Positions 1 through 15,000 of a DNA stretch of 64,000 nt are shown piece after piece. Made by a program: the position numbers and the translations under genes. The DNA comes from Eopsaltria australis (taxonomy: Eukaryota > Chordata > Aves > Passeriformes > Petroicidae), in NCBI GenBank assembly GCA_034509425.1, contig JAVTVJ010000863.1:434001-498000 (forward strand), given 5' to 3'. Each line of letters starts with the position of its first letter. The stretch's first letter is position 1. A model generated the notes under the pieces. It was not told where the DNA came from. It ran no database searches and saw only the letters and a list, made by a program, of their open reading frames with translations.

Positions 1-3000
1 GTTTCACCAGTCAGCAGGAGGTATCTCTGCATAGAAGGATTAATTCCCCCCTGGAAGGGACCACATGCAGCATGAATGCAGAGCTGGCAGCCTTCCTCCA
101 GTATGGCAAATGTAAGGCGACACTCACTCTCCAGAGCTATCATTCCTCATCCAGAACAGATTTTGGAGGCACACAAAGACAGGGGCTGTGCCCCAGAGAC
201 CCCTCCAGCCACAGCCCCAGCCAGCAGCCTCCCCTTGCATGAGCAGCTCCATGAATAGCTCCATTGAAGGCACCAGGCTCTGGGCAGGGCTTGTGCAAGA
301 CCCAGCTGCAGACCCAGCCCGGGCACAGCCCAGACACCTCCGGTACCTCGCTGGCTTCAGGGGATGGGGAAAAAGGGAATGGGGCAGGAGGCTCTGGGCA
401 AACCTTCAGCTGCCTCTGGGTGATGGGGACGAAGGGAATGGGGCAGGAGGCTCTGGGCAAACCTTCAGCTGCCTCTGGGTGATGGGGAGGAACAGAATGG
501 GGCAGGAGGCTCTGGGCAAACCTTCAGCTGCCTCTGGGAGATGGGGAGGAGCAGGGAGCTGGACCCAGAGCACCAGGGTGGGGACTGAGACACAGCATGG
601 CCAAGAATCTGATAAATACAATATCAGCCACAGGCACATTTAGAAATGGATAAAGTGTATAGGAGATGAAAGGCAGCAGAGGCCAGAATGACAGATCTGC
701 TGGGAACAAGCACTGCTGGAGGAATCAGCCCCTGCTGATCCACAGCCCAGGTCCACTGGGAGCCACACTGAAACTCACCCTAAGTATGGGACTTTCAACA
801 TCCAGCATTTCCTGGCCTTCAGTGCAAAGCCATTGTGTCACCAAAAGCCATCCTGTCTTCACAAGGGGCGAGGAGGAAGAGCAGTTTTTAAGGACTGAGC
901 GTGTTTATTGTCATGCCTGACAGTAATTCTTTGTGGATCCAGCTACAACAACGAGAGGATCCTTTGGACAGGAGGGGTTATTACAGTGACAGCAAAGCAG
1001 CTTTTGCTCTCCCCTCTGTCCTGGCAGAAGAAAATCCCAGAGTTATGGGTGGGAGAGTGGAATGGAGGAAAACAGATAATAAATTACAAAAGAAAATCTG
1101 CCCCCAGTGAGCCCAGTCAGTAGCAGCTGGAGCAGAACTGGCTACATACTCAGGGTTTAATACTGGCCACCTTTAAAAGTCATTTTAAGTGGTGTTTGCT
1201 CATGCACAGAATGAGCTCCCAAGACAGAACTGTTCATGGTCGTCCAATAATGTGCATATCTGTGGGTGTGTGTTGTATAAATGCACACAGACTTTAAGAA
1301 GAGAGGAACTGATTCCCTGTTCATATGGCAATGTTTGTATTATCTGCTGGCCCAGGGGCATAAAACACACGGTAAAAGGCCTCCTGATCCTTCACAGAAC
1401 CAGATTTTAAATCAGTTATTTGGTCAGTGGAAGAAAATAGCAGGGATTTTTTGTAATTTATGGTATTATGGCAATGCTGTGGGATGACATCATTGTAAAA
1501 TCAGAATAGCATTATAAAATGCAAATACATAGAGAAAAAATGTATGTAAAAGAGTCAAGTGTCCCTATTTAAAAGGGTTTGGCCTAATCTAGAGCTAACT
1601 GATTACATTTTCAGGGCTAATATAGCCCTGAAATTTGCCATAAGCATTTCTACCTTTCACTTCCTACGAACACAGCCAGATGACTGAGGAACAAAAAAAT
1701 GGAGATGAAGAGCCCACAGAAACACTGCAGGTGCTTTAAAATCAGAATTTTACACTCATCTTTGCCACCAATTTACCACAGCTTCAGTCATGTCACACAG
1801 CCTCTCTCTTTACCTGCACCAGGGAACAGAGATGCTCACCCTGCTCTGCAGGGACACAGAATTTGTGCTGCTTTTTTTATAGAGAAAGTTCCCTGGGAGC
1901 CAGAATGAAAGAACACATCCAAGCTATGCTGCAGAGAGATGTCTCTTCTTAAAACTGACCTGCTAAAGACTGGCACTGTCAATAAACACTCATCTCCACT
2001 TTGCCAGGACGCTGCTTTAATTTTTAACAAAAGTGCCGATCTTTTCTTTGGCGAAGCAAAGGAAGAATAAATTTGACCCTTAAACAAACCTTGAGAAGTG
2101 AAGATTTGAAACACTTTCTAAAATAATAACTTTGAAATTCGTTTTTTTCCTCCCTTAGCAACAACAAAGCTGCTGTAAAATCTCTGTATTTCAGTGCTGC
2201 TCCTCTGCTCATCCCAGCTGCTCCCTCCAAGCCCTTCCACGGGAGCATCAACCCCACACCAAGGTGTGCCTTCCCTCCTTCTCACTCTGCTTTCCATGAA
2301 GAAAACAAAATCATCTGCATTTCAGTTTCAAGAGAGCGAGGATCAAGAAAGATTTATGAATGCAGAACTCTGGGAGGAAATATTTTTGTGTATTATAAGG
2401 TGACCTACTCACAATAAAACTCCCCCAAACTGTGTACAGATCGAGCTGGAAAAAACCCAACTCCTTTGAGTCACATTTGCCACAAGGGGAAAGAGAAGCC
2501 AGACATGATGTGTACCTTTCCATACTCTATTTTGGGACTTTAAGATCCTATTTCTTTCACTTGAAACATTTTTCTTAAACTTTGCTTTTGCCTAACTCTT
2601 ACAATATTAACACGGCCAGACATGGGCTGGTCTGTGACCTGAGGAAATGCAAAGCACTTTGGCAGATAAATAAATAACATCATTCAGAAAACAAGGAGAC
2701 TTTTCTTGTTTGGTTTGCAGCTATGATTGGGTTTCTAAACAAAATGGAAATGTGTGGCACCAATAAAAGCATCGTCTCACCTCTGCAGAAATCAAATTCA
2801 TTCATTCTGCACTCCATCCATGGATCAATACCAGTCAAATTTGGGACAGATACAGGATATCTATACAGGCAATTCAGTGCAATTCTGAAATTTAGATCTT
2901 TCCATCTGGGATATGCTTTCTTGAATTTAAATATTATTATATTTTATGTAGAATTACATTATAAGCAGAAGAAAGAGAGACTCATAGGAAATAACTAACT

Positions 3001-6000
3001 TTTTTATTCTTACCCAGAAGCCAGGCCAGAGAGGGGCAGTGATTTCCCAGGTCCTGCAGGGGATGAGCAGCCAAAGCCCAGTGAGAAACCCGTGGTGCTC
3101 CTGTCCTGTCCTGCTGCAGGGAATTCTGGCAGGGAATGCTGACAGGGAATGCTGCCCCTGTCCTGCAAGCACCCCAAACAAACCCTTCAGGCACCACTCA
3201 GCAGCTGCAGCACCTCAGTGCCCAGCAGCACTGCAAGCTTTGCCTTTTCTCTGGTGGGTTGCAGAGCCAAATTTTCTTGGGGATTTCTAATTCAGCCGCT
3301 GCACATCGAAACCCTCCGTGCAGAGCTGGGATTTGCACGACAAGAGCAGCAGCATCTGCAAATCTTCCTGGTGTCTCTGAGGAGCCCCAGTAAGAACCTG
3401 CGTGACACCGACTGCCTCGGAGAGTACCAGGGAGTAATTTATTTCCTATTCAGCCCAGCAGAGCTCTGCCTGTCGGGCATTTAGCGCTTTCTCCCCGGGA
3501 TGTGCAAAGCGGCATCTTTAAAGCACCTTCCTGTCTAGACACCGCAAGCCGTGGCCAGGAGGAAAGTGTAAATTCGGGGACTCGATTCTCGAGGCTCGGG
3601 GGTTTTATCTGCTCGAAAGCAGGCGGCTCCGCGGGGCTCAGGGTGACCCGGGCTCGGTCCGTGCCTGGCTCTGTCCCCGAAGCCACTCGGGGCGTGCATG
3701 TGTGTGGTCAGCGCGGGTGATTCACACAGCGAAAAGTGGGAAAACAGAGCCCGGCGAGCAGCATTTATTTAATGAGAGGCGAGCACAAAGCCGTGAGAAA
3801 TCGCTTCCTCCCGCGGCTCCCCTTCCTGCTGCTCTGCCGGAGATAAGCGGGGCTGCCCGGCACCTTCCTCCGCTCCGGCCCGAGCCAAACCCCGCTCCGA
3901 CACCGCCAGCCAGCCCTGCACCAGCCCCTGCCGCCTCGCAGACCCTCTGAGATGATGTTCCGGGAGGAACAGCCCCGTTTCTGTCCCCCCTTCCTGCTGC
4001 AAGCCTTGGGTTTGATCATTAATCCCCAGCGTTAATACCCGCTGACTGCAACAATGTCAAGGATTCTTTTTTGGGAGGTCTTTGCTCAACAATGCTCTGT
4101 ACCGAGATGGAAAATGTCACTGCATTGTCTCAGGCAGAGTGGCATATCAATAACTGTCAGGAGCTTAACAAAGACCTCGTCCAGCCACTGTATCGTGTAG
4201 CAGCTCCTCTGCCTGCTTCACTTAGAGCTGACATTGAGCAACAAAGCTGAATCTTCTCACATGTTTTTGTTCAATTTAATGTACTCGGGACACAGCGAAA
4301 GAACTCAAACCAGAAGGAAATCTCTGCCTTAGTTCCTTTTGCTCCCTACCAAAGCTGTCTGAAAAGGCCTCTGAACACAATCCTTTGAACATCTGATTCT
4401 GCTAAATTATGATTTTTTTTTATGATACTCAGTTTTAAGTGTTACTTATTTTGGTGACAGTTCTGTCAAAATTCCAACGGCTGAATCTCACTTGCTCTGC
4501 TGCTCCTTACAGTAAATGACAACCAGACTCCCAGTGTCTTACTGGGATTTCTGCCTTCAGAGGGGGTTAATACAGGTCTGGGACAGAGACAGCAGCTCTT
4601 GGGGGAAAGCAGTGGGGAGGGCTTGCTCCTGGCTGACCTCACACCGCAGTGTAAGCAAGTTGCTTCCTCTCTGGGCTTCAGTTCCCCTGCCTTGTGAAGG
4701 GCTGATCCTGTTTGCAGGATGCTTGGACTCTCTCAGATGACAGTTTAAATGCATCTGTCCAGTGCACATGTACATGGAGGAGGGTTTGGAGATCTCATTT
4801 TCACAGCTGGCTATGAAAACCGTGTCATTAAAGCACTTCCATGCACCCTCGTGACAAAAGAGCTAAAACCTCCCCAGCACGACAGAACTCACTGTGCCAC
4901 GAGGAAATCAGAGGGTGAAAACTGGATGATTTTGACAGAATCACACTGGGGGAGTTCCTCAGCACAGGGCTCTGCCACCAGTTAGCAAAGCTGGACCCTT
5001 GCCAGCTGTCAGAGGCTCTGTGGATCCAGCCCCAGCCCAGCTGGAGCAGAGCAGAGGGTGGCAAAGCCGAGCTTTTTTAAAGCCTTACCTTCCTCTGCCA
5101 CACTCAGCTCCTCCTTCCCCAGGAGCATCCCCTTGTGCAACCCACGTGTGGCACAGAGCTCGACATGGTGACAAGGGCAAGGTGCACCCTGGAGATACAT
5201 CCCAGCCCAAAATGATCAATTTTGATGATCTGAACCAAATCTCAGAGCTGAGCCCTCTGCCTGGGCTTTGTGCTAGGCCTCCTGCAAGGTGGCTTCGGGG
5301 TCCAGGAACCCACCATGGCTGTGGCTCAGGCACTGGACAACAGACTGAATATCAGCCAGATCTTGAAAATATCTTGGCCAAAAAGCATTTTTGTGAAAAA
5401 AAGAAAAAAAAAAAAGAAAACCAGCAAGCCTCAGGTACGCCTCTCCTTCCCAGTTTCTTTCATGCTGAAACTCACAACACAAGCACGGTAAGAGAGAACA
5501 ACTCAGACCTGCTGGAAGCATCAGGGTTCAACAGTTGTTTCAGAATGAAAGAGTGGCCCCAGATAATTTTCCCTGAGCAGCAGCAGGCAGGAGGAGTGCT
5601 GTCCCCCCTGAACACCAGGAGCCCAGTGAGCAGGGCACTCCCCATGACATGGGAGAGCTGGGTGGGAGCCCTCACCTGCCCAGGGCACTGCACAGACACC
5701 AGTCTTGAGAGAGCCAGGCAGAACTGGGGGCTCAGCTGGGCAGGGAAGGCCGTGAGCAGAGAGCTGTGGTGTGAGTCCACAGACACTGCCCACCCTGTGT
5801 GAACTCCTGCTGCAGATACTCCAGCACACCCTGCACGGGGTGAGCTCTGTGCTGGAAGTGCCCACATTGGTGGCACACAGCCAGAAATGCGAGCTTTGCT
5901 TTACAGCACACTGACCCCCCCATGCACAGTCCTGCAGTGAGAACCTACATGAAACAATAACCTAAATCCCTCAGCTGCCTCATCCAGGGCTAGTTCTAAC

Positions 6001-9000
6001 CCACAAAACCTGCACAGCACAGGCATCCCTCTCAAAACAGCTGGTACGTGCTGCTTCCCCTCACCTCTGCCAAAACTCCTCTCCACCAAAAGCAATGGAT
6101 TCTGAATTAGGTTCAAAAGTTTCAGTGAGAGCTTTTCATTCACCTCTAGCTCAGAAGTACAGCCATGCTTGCAGCACAGCATGAGGGGTGCTGACCTACC
6201 CTTACATTTGATGGCATATTGGTTCTGAAGAGAATTTCCCAGATGCAGCTACAATCTCTGGTTTGGCCACTGCACATCAATCCCTGCAGCAGCACATGGA
6301 ACAGCAGTCAATAAATCCACGGCCCAGAGCTCAAAGCTCAAGAGGCCCCTACAAGGATCCCATTGTGCAAACAAGCCCTGTAGCCCTGCAGGTAAATCAG
6401 GTGTGAAAGGTGCAGGTGGTTTTTCAGGAGCAGAATCCCTGCGGGAGCCAGAGCCCAGCCCCGGAGCAGGGCAGGGATGGCCACGAGAGTGGCCCAGGGA
6501 TGCTGTGCAGCACCGGCCGGCTCCAGCACAGCCTGGCCTTGCCCTTCCCTGCACAGGGGCCTCGGGAAGGTGGGGAAAAGGACAAACTCAGCCGCTGGGA
6601 CTGCCCTCGGCAGCAAATCCCCCCGGGCGGGCTGGCCGGGGTTGCAGCAGGAGCGGCTCCAGCCGGCCCCACGTGTGAGAGTGCGAATCACCCCAGGAGC
6701 TGCGACTCGGTTTTGAGTTTCCATCAAAGGCTCTGGTTTCACTAACACACCAATGAATTAGCTGAATGTTGGAAGTCACATACAGTTAAAAGTCAGAGCC
6801 CCACGGGAAGCCCAGGCTAAGAAACAATGTCTCCTTTGACTGCGAAACCACAAGAAAATACAGACGGCAAAATTCAAATATAAAAGGAAAGTGGAACATA
6901 CGTTTGTTATTGTAAAGCAGCTCCTGTGAGCTCCACTAACAACTCTGCCATTCCAGCTTCTTTTTAATAAGAAAAATAAAAAGAGGCAGTGAAAGTCACC
7001 ACAATTTTAAAAGTTTAAACCCAGGGGAACGTTGGGCTGGTGGTGCCGAACAGGAGCCCCTCTCTGTGCAGCTTTGCTGCTCTAGAGAAGTGATGAGGAG
7101 CCTGGCACTCATAGAGCCCCTCTCTGTACAGCTTTCCTGCTCTAGAGAAGTGAGGAGGAGCCTGGCACTCATAGAGCCCCTCTCTGTACAGCTTTCCTGC
7201 TCTAGAGAGAAGTGAGGAGCCTGGCACTCATAGAGCCCCTCTCTGTACAGCTTTCCTGCTCTAGAGAAGTGAGGAGGAGCCTGGCTCTCAGAGGGGGGGA
7301 TGTTGAACCAAGGCAAGTTGGATTGTGGATTTAACCTCTGCCATTACACTCCAGGTTGGTGTTTGGGCTGCCAGCTCTGTGCCAGTCACATCCCCAGGAG
7401 CAGCCGCTGCCTTTCCCACTGGACAGTCTGTCCCACAGCCTTGGCTGGAGCAGCTGGGTACAAATGAGCAGCTTTGGGAAAATGGAGTTGGGAGCCAAAT
7501 GTCCCCCCCTCCTCTGTGGCCTCAGTGACCAGGGGGACCTGCAGGATGGAAGGTGCATGGAAACTTCAGCTTTGTCCTTGCTACAAAGGATCTCCTGGCT
7601 GTTCTCAGCACCTGAATGTCCAGGTGCTCACATCCAACTCACAACCCTGAAACCTGAGTTTCTCCACAGTTGACACAAGCTGTAGGTTCCTCCCAAGAGT
7701 GACTCAAACACCTGAGCTGGGAGCCTGTGATCCTTCTTGTGGCTCTATGTGACCCTGAAATCAGGGATGTGAACATTCCATGGCATCCATGGCTTCTCCC
7801 CCTCCTCCTGGCACAACCCATGTCCTTTTCCACCTGATCCAGCTTCCCAGGGGCTTTGATTTCCCAGACTCTTCTCCTGCCATGCTTGGAGTGCACAGCT
7901 GGTGCAGAGCCTTGAGCACAAACTCTTGGGGCTTGACACGTGAAGAAGAGGAAGCAGCACCAGAAAGATAAACCACAAGATAAGGCTTGGAGGATATGAG
8001 ATCTGCTGGGCTGTAGCTTCAGAGCACCCAACAGAAGAAATCTGCATGCAAAATGCACTTTCCAAAAAATAAATATTGCAGGCCAACAGCATGCTGCAAA
8101 ACCCAGCCAAGATCTCTTCTGCCAGCAGGTTCAGCTGGGTAAATAGTCACACAGAGGGTTAATTGAATTTTTTTTAATCAGATTTTTTCAAAAAGAGATG
8201 GTATTTTAGCAAAATGCTCTCTTTGCATCTGACAAGAACACAAAAGTTAAAATTTACTAGGGGGAAAGAAGGAAGAAAAAAAAAGATCCCTTGAAGCCAA
8301 ATAACTTATGACATGAAAACTTTGGATTTCACTAGCCTGCCCCAGTCTGAGATGTCATAAACCATACAGGTGCAACTATCTCATTGCTTGGCATCCAGAT
8401 GAACCTGGTTATGTTCAAGTCAACACAAATTCAATAAATACTCCCAGCTTCACAATAAACCTTCAGAAAGAAGCTGTCCATATTTTCCCCAGATGCAGGC
8501 ACAGCTGTGCAGAGGCACATCTGCTTGGGGAGCTAAAGTGGACATTTGAATTTATAGTTTTAGATCCTGAAGCTTGATGGCAAATTATGATAAAACTAGC
8601 AATATTGGTTCCTGTCTTCAACAGCAAATATAAATGCCTCTTTGATTGATATTGATTGCAGGAAGGAAACAAATTCCATTTTCCCCACGTCACAAGAAAC
8701 TCCTTCATTGCAATAAGGACCCTGTTGATAGGAATACCTTGGGAAGGTCAATGGTACTGGAGTTGCAAGCAAACTGAGAAAGGAGCAAGGGTTGATTGGG
8801 ATCATTCCTGCATCGAGGTAGCTTCAAACACACCACAGGAGGCTACGAACTTGTCAGAGCCAAACCAAAAAGCCTGCATTTCTGAGGTATGGCAAATGTG
8901 ATTGCTGTTTGATAGTACCCTGCACCCTTTATCAAACACCCAGTCCATACGTGTAAGTCCAGCTCCATCAAAGCAAACAAATTCATCGATTTAACAATTT

Positions 9001-12000
9001 ATGGCTTGATTTTAAGAGGGCTGAGCCTGCAGGGGAATGCTGAACATATGTTTGAAGTTAAGCACAAATCAACCCTGTGAAATTAGTGGTATTGATCACG
9101 TGCTTGAAATTAGGCATAAATGTTAATGTTTTCCTGGCTCCTGCGAGCCCTGAGTGTGTCAGGAACATCTGTGGGATGCAGCCCAACTCTGTTCAGTGAA
9201 GGCTGTAGCTGTGGCTGACCCATTCAGCTCCCACACAGCATTCCCAGCACTCTCCCAGTGGCACAGCACAGCCCCGACCCCAGGCTGCCTTTGGCTTTCC
9301 TTCAGGAAACGTGGGCTGAAAACAGGGGAAATGAGGGAAATGACTGATGTGCCCCCACTCGGCTGCACTGCAGCCACTCAGCCAGGATTTTATACCACCC
9401 TCTGGAAGGTGAAGGAAAAGCTGTTCACACTCCAAACAGAAGAAGGGTTCAGCTCATTCACCTCTCAGGTCAGCAAAGGGACAAATTCGTTCTCTCCACC
9501 ACTGGCAGCCTGGATTTTGCTCACTTGTTTCAGCAGTGACTTCCCAGGCCCCAGTCCTAAGTGCCAGAGGATCACACGAGGTCTGTACAGCCCAGAAAAG
9601 GCAGCAAACACAGTGCCCACATTTCTGAGCTTTCACAAGCCAATCCAAACCAACCTTCCTGAAGTCCTGGACTTCACCATGGCTCAGCTCAGACCCTCCA
9701 AGCACATCATTCACAGGGTGCTCCTCTCTCAGGGGCAGCCCCCAGCAAACATTTCAGAGACGAACTTGCCCCCGCTTTTCTTGGAGGGAGATCCCCAAGT
9801 AGCTTCAGAGGGTACTCCTCCTTCAGGGGCAACACCAAGCAAACATTTCAGAGATGAATTTGCCCCTCTCTCCCCGCAGGGAGGTGCCCAGGGCCTTACC
9901 TGGACCACGGGGTGGCCCCCGGTGGGAGCCTTGACGGCGCCGCGGCTGCCCTCGGTCTCGTAGTGCGCGCGGTGGTGGGGCTTGGGCTGCACCTCGATGC
10001 GCAGCTCGTACGAGCCAGACTGGCTGGACAGGGGCCACTCCAGGGGTGGGAGAGACTGCACAGGCAAACTGGGACAGAGAGACACAGAACACATGTGGGG
10101 AATTCCTGAGAATGTGATTTCTCCAAGCGCTGATCCCTCCCTGTGCCCCACCTGGAGTTTTGGAGTTTAGCTTTGAGCTGCCAGATTATGCTGAGCTTCT
10201 CACGCTTAACTGCAAGCTCTGCTGAGAAGACAATAATTTCTGTGGGCCCATCTCCATGCAGAAGAGAATAAGATATTTCTATTTCTTAAACAGAAATACT
10301 TGTAGCAGTTACATTGTTTCAAAGATCCCCCTCTTTTATCTGGCTCTTGCTGTGTATCTCCAACTTGAATCACAGAACACATATTGTGAAATACTAACTC
10401 CATTTACCATTACCTGCCAGTTGTGTAAATCAACAATTGTTCTGATTTCCATAAATATTAAAATGCACATCAGTAAAGTGCTAAATATTCTTACCTGATA
10501 CTTGTTTTCCTGTTGTGAAAACACGTAAGGGTTTATGACATGAAATGAACACGCTGCAGTGCACACCTAGAGCTTGCACTGATTTTAAACCACTCTTACT
10601 CTGGAGTACAGGCTGCTGCCAGGACCGGTCTGACGAGCCAAGGGAAGTCACAGCCCGTGCTCTTTCACTCACAGCTTGTGTTCAGCAGGTCAGGAACACC
10701 CTGGGATAACGTCAGCGTGGGGACAACCTCAGTGCCCAGCGGGATGGCACTGACAGGGTGCCAGCAGGGACTGGAGCTGAGTCACACTCCTGGCACCCTC
10801 AGTCCTGGCAGATGCCACAGGGCCAGACAATGCAGGGCTAGATTTGGGCTAAGGGACAAGTGACAAATTAACAACCAACACGAAGTCACTGGAGTTGACC
10901 TGAATGCTCAGTCTGACCTGGAACAGTGAGCTCTATTTTGAATCAGGAATTATTTAAAGTATTTTTATCCGTGATGGAAATTTGTAAGTAACTTTACAAA
11001 AACCACTTATTTTAAGAGCAGCAGGATGGCACCAGAGTGTTCAGCCTTTGTCCAAGGCTGTCTGCAATCTGCTGTTTAGACAAATCACTCGGAAATTTGA
11101 ATTTGTAATGTGCTGTGCTATCAGTGAACCACTTTGGTGATGTTTCTTCAAAACTTTGACTTTTCCATCTCAGAATTGAATGGACCAGGCTCCCATTAAC
11201 CAGTGCTGCCCCTGAGCACTCAACTCTGCCCAAGAAAACACTCCCTAGGGATCATCAGCCATGGCAGAAGACACCAAACCATGAGAAAACATGGAAAACA
11301 CACCCACAAGAAGGGTTACATACCTGCAGATTGGTATTGCAGGCACCAGCTGCTTTGTCCAGGACGGAGGCACCAAGAGAATGGATTCTGGAGCTGAGTT
11401 CCTCCTGTCCTCCTGCTCACAAGGCCCGTGGAAGTCAACAGTCTGAAAGACGTGGCACGGAATGCTGTTTTTGTGGGAAGACATGGACGAGGGATCCGGG
11501 CTGGTTTTCCAAATTTTCGTGGGCACTCCACAGGAGGGATCGGCGGGAAGGCTGCTCATAGCATCCATGGAAAGGGGAGCGCTGGCCAGCTGCGTGTAAG
11601 TGACTGCAGAGGTGTCTTCTCTGAGGGGGAGGCGAGGAGAGGGCTGTGGAGAGGGGGTCCGTGACTGCCGAGGAGAGGTGGGAGGCAGCTGAGTGCTGTA
11701 GAGCTCAGTGCAAGAGTACCTCCGCTTTGCACCGGGTGACGAGGACCTTGAGTTGGGACAGGGTGATGGTGAGTGGCGTCCCAAGCAGGCTTCCTCCGTG
11801 ATGCTTGTTCGTGGTGACATTATTGGAGAGTTTCTAGGAGAATAATGAGTATGGATGTTTTGAAACTGTGGACACAGGTCATCACTAGGACCATTATTTG
11901 GTGAAACACACGGTGATGCGCAAGGAGATACATTTGTCTCTGAAATGAAACTTGCAGAGGAGCCGCTACTAGCTGGGCTCAGACACAGTGGTTCTCTGTA

Positions 12001-15000
12001 GCCCTCAAAGCCAGGGACAGGCAGGGTAACCCTCGGGCTAGTGGTGGCTGAGTTTGCCTGATGTTCTACCAAAAGAACATCTGTGTCTCTGCTGCGGAAG
12101 GGCCCCCCCGAGTGAATCAGTTCATGATATGGAGTTATTTCAATCCTAGGGCTCGGAGCAGAGGCCCCTGCGGCGCTGGCAGGGTGTGTAGGTGGTGGCC
12201 CTATGCTATCTGGCTGTCCATATCTGCCCATGGGGTCTGCAGAAAGGCTAGGAAAAGGCAGGGGGCATGGCTTGAGGCCACAGTCCAGGACATCATGAGC
12301 GTATGTAACTCCAGAGGGTGGGCTGTTGGTTTTATGTGGAGTCGGTTCTTCTGGAAAAAGAAGGGTCTCTTTAAGACTGTAAATATTGTTACAGAAGCTG
12401 AGCAATCATGGATTAAAAAAAATGCATATTTATAAAATGGCTGTGAGCTGGTATTAGCTTATTATTTAATTCTTTTTAACTGCAATCAATGCTTGTGAGA
12501 AGTACTGGATTAAGAGCCAGGGGAAGCTCAAGTGCTCAGGGCAGGTGCAGCATTGACAGGAGCACTGCAAACACCCCCAGCCAGGTTCCTGCTGCCACCT
12601 GAGGGATCACCTGGACAGGTCAGCAGCGTGTGAGCCCCTCTGACCACAGCAGGGCTGCCCCCCTGCCAAGGTGTCACACCTTGGGTGCTGTGACTTCGGT
12701 GACATTCAGTCAGCTAGAGCTGGACTGAGACCAGCACACCACAAAATCACTTCCAAACAGGTCTGCATCAAACCAAATGTTGAGGAGCAGCTTTTGGTGA
12801 AGGGAGAAACACCTTCCTCACACAGCCAGACCCAGAAGGCTGCACAGACTAAAGCTGAGCTCAAACTCTTAAACTGAAAAGCCAGTTCTGTGTGGTGATT
12901 TGTTTGGCTCTGTACCATGACAGCAAGTTTGGTGACAGGTTTCATGTGAGTCAGAATACACATTCACAAATATTTGTTAGAAAAGAGAGAGAGAGAGAAA
13001 GAATCCAGCCCTGTGGTTAAGGGCAATGACGTTCCAATTTCAGCCCAAGGAACATTTTCAGAGAGGGATTATAAAATACACGATAACAAGGCAAGTGTTC
13101 CGTGGAACCCTCTCTCTGCTGGTGCAAAAAATCCTCAATTTTCAGAGATTTTGCAAACTATCCCCAGGCTGCAGAGCACAGGGATGCTCCCAGGGAACCC
13201 AGAATTCCCAGTTCCAGCCTGGTCCCAGCACCCAAGGGTGTGCAATGCCAGTGGCATCCCAGAGAGCAGAGTCACGGCAGGTGCTCGCAGGGACATCAGC
13301 TCCTGGAGCTGCCCCAGCCTGGGACCTGAGGAATATTTGTCATCACACAAAACATGCAAAACATTACCAGGATTTGTATGTGTTTGTAAAGATTTCAGTG
13401 TCTCCAGCAGGAAATACCTGAAACAGCTCCACAACTTGGGATTAACTCACACTATCTGCCCGCTCTGGGCACAGACCAGTGCATGTCACACGCAAAGAGG
13501 GTTTCATTTAAAGATTTAAATTACTGTTCCAGCATTTTCTCTAACTCCCACATGACATGAAGCAGCAATTCCCATGAGAAAATACCACACAGAAAGCCAG
13601 GCAGGAGCTGACTGTGCTTTCTGCAAAAGGAGCAGAAGTTCCTAGTGAAACTTTTACATGCAGAGAGATTCTAACTTATATTCAGGGGGTTTCTGTTCAT
13701 TTTTAGGAACTGCTGAGACTTCGTGTTTAGTGGGAAACCCCAAGAGCCGAGCAAACAAACCAACACACAGAATGTCTGGGGCAGGAGGGGAGCTGCACAT
13801 TTCTTAAGGTTCCCTCTGGCTTTTAATCCCAGCACACAGCTGTTTTGGGGATAAAGAAAACAGCAACGAGTCACTGAATTTTGAGCCAAACGTATTTTTA
13901 GTGCTGTTGATTTCAGAGCTTTGGCACTCAGGAGCGGTGTGTCATCCCCATCACTCAGGTCTGACACATCAAGCCTTGAGATTGCTGCGGAGATTCACTT
14001 TGAACAGACCTCGTCACGGCTCCGGAATGAGCAGAGTAACACACCCCCCACAGACCCAAACATCGCTCCCTCCGCTCTGGGGACAATCACCCCCATTCCA
14101 GCTGCAGGGAGCAAAGCCAGCACCAAGCAGAGCCAGCCTGGATGCCAGGCTCCAGGCAGGATTTGTGCAGTGAGCAGCAGAAGCAGAAAACCTCTCCAGC
14201 CTGAACAGCTTCTATGCACAGGTGAGCCTTTCAGTTCCCCATGCAGCACACCCGCAGCTGAACCTGCCCCACCACACACGATAAACTGAATTATCTGTGC
14301 CAGACACAGGCAACAGGCACAGAACCAAAACTCAACACACCGAGCAGCAAAGCCAGCGGGGGAAGGCTGATGTTGAGGGATATGGGAAAAGCAAAGGTAT
14401 TTGTATGCGCACGTGTGATTTTTGAAGTTTGCTGAATAACAAACACACCCCCCACTCACAGCGACCGCCCATCAAAAACCGGGCTTCAGACAACCTCCAT
14501 CCTCTTTGCTTACCCCTGAAATGCTGTGATTCAAAGAGCACTTTCACCCCTGGCATGGCCCCTCCCGCAGGATCCCCGTTCCAGGTGTGAACAACAACGT
14601 TCGCACACACGCAGAGCAAGCCCCAGCCCGCCCCTGCCCCCGCGGGCACAGCTCCGCAGCCGCCCTGGCCCTGCCGGGACACGGCCCCGGCCAAGCCAAC
14701 ACCCACAGCTTCTGTGCAGCGACAATATTTACTGTCCCCCGCACGGCAAAGTGTCAACAGAGCGGCACCGCGGGCACGGCCGCGCACAAACCCCGGGCTG
14801 CTCGGAGCAGCGCCCGGAACAGCACCAGGGCTGAGGCCGCGATGCAGGGGAGAGGCTGCAGCCCTGACTCATCGGCACGGCTTCGTCAGGAGCCCGGCCC
14901 GGGGCTTTGGGGGAGCCCTCCCGGCCCCGCGGAGCTGCCGAGGCACAATGAGATCACTGTCCCGGCCGCTCCTGCCCACGCCGGTGATGTCGCGGTCTGT

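Larger units (their letters stand above)
1..9899 (-). other. NFATC2: NFATC2 intron 3 (partial)
   Basis: About 9.9 kb of intron follows the exon 3 donor. I see no exon 4 and no other coding signal. It contains a 59-bp triplicate (361-550), a 60-bp tandem repeat (about 7046-7290), a two-copy 93-bp-spaced repeat (9733-9868), a CpG-rich block (about 3540-3960) and otherwise ordinary unique sequence. Confidence 0.85.

Noticed and set aside
4999..5802. 267-codon plus-strand open frame
   Set aside because: It contains a Lys run from a poly-A stretch and shows no recognisable domain. It lies inside NFATC2 intron 3.
1..9700. NFATC2 exon 4 (LHGY... segment)
   Set aside because: I looked for its conserved residues on the minus strand and found none; it must lie to the left of the window.
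9154..9963. 269-codon plus-strand open frame
   Set aside because: It overlaps NFATC2 exon 3 in antisense and includes the duplicated intronic repeat. No known protein is recognised.
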